From an uncultured Chloroflexota bacterium (GTDB lineage Bacteria > Chloroflexota > Dehalococcoidia > Dehalococcoidales > RBG-16-60-22), in assembly GCA_903915565.1 (NCBI GenBank), contig CAIWTG010000090.1, positions 1 to 5,412 on the forward strand: a stretch of 5,412 nt of DNA. The letters run 5' to 3'. Numbering within the stretch: position 1 is the stretch's first letter; every line of letters starts with the position of its first letter. A model generated the notes under the pieces. The model saw only the letters and a list, made by a program, of their open reading frames with translations, made no database searches and had not been told where the DNA came from. The position numbers and the translations under genes are program-made. Below, piece after piece: positions 5,397 to 5,412 of this stretch.

Positions 5397-5412
5397 CATA
5401 GTACGATGAAAG

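Overview
The window is bacterial and gene-dense. It holds one partial and five complete protein genes, a TPP riboswitch with its expression platform, and several recognisable promoters. A formate/nitrite transporter, an oxygen-sensitive short-form ThiC and a COG1237-type metallo-beta-lactamase-fold protein suggest an anaerobe. Shine-Dalgarno sites of the form (A)AGGGGGT and a riboswitch that terminates transcription would suit Clostridia/Firmicutes or Chloroflexota. That placement is an inference and is not resolved by the sequence.

Layout. Positions 1-305 (+) are the C-terminal end of a formate/nitrite transporter. It converges on thiC (302-1597, -), and the two stop codons overlap in CTAG. 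Upstream of thiC on the minus strand come a strong SD, an intrinsic terminator (1613-1664), a TPP aptamer (1702-1788) and a sigma70-type promoter (1802-1830). A 14-helix MFS transporter (1881-3266, +) diverges from thiC. It converges in turn on a three-gene minus-strand unit, and those stop codons overlap in TTAA. In transcription order the unit is an MTH1187/YqgV-type thiamine-binding protein (5282-4980), a TauE/SafE (TSUP) membrane transporter (4950 or further upstream to 4156), and a COG1237 metallo-beta-lactamase-fold protein (4120-3263). The last 130 bases hold the promoter of this unit and a possible divergent promoter reading out of the window.

How the genes fit. ThiC makes the pyrimidine half of thiamin and is under TPP feedback through the riboswitch. 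The thiamine-binding protein at the head of the other unit gives a second thiamin link. It makes the co-transcribed TSUP transporter and hydrolase-fold protein candidates for an unproven role in handling thiamin, a thiamin precursor or a sulfur compound. No mobile element, CRISPR array, tRNA or rRNA is seen.

Main points for a second look: a fully readable riboswitch switch in which the aptamer carries a copy of the terminator's 3' arm; a TSUP gene whose strong SD faces ATC codons instead of a normal start; SD-less genes whose -10-like boxes sit next to the start codon; paired 4-base palindromic stop overlaps; and a CX2CX3C cluster motif in ThiC.
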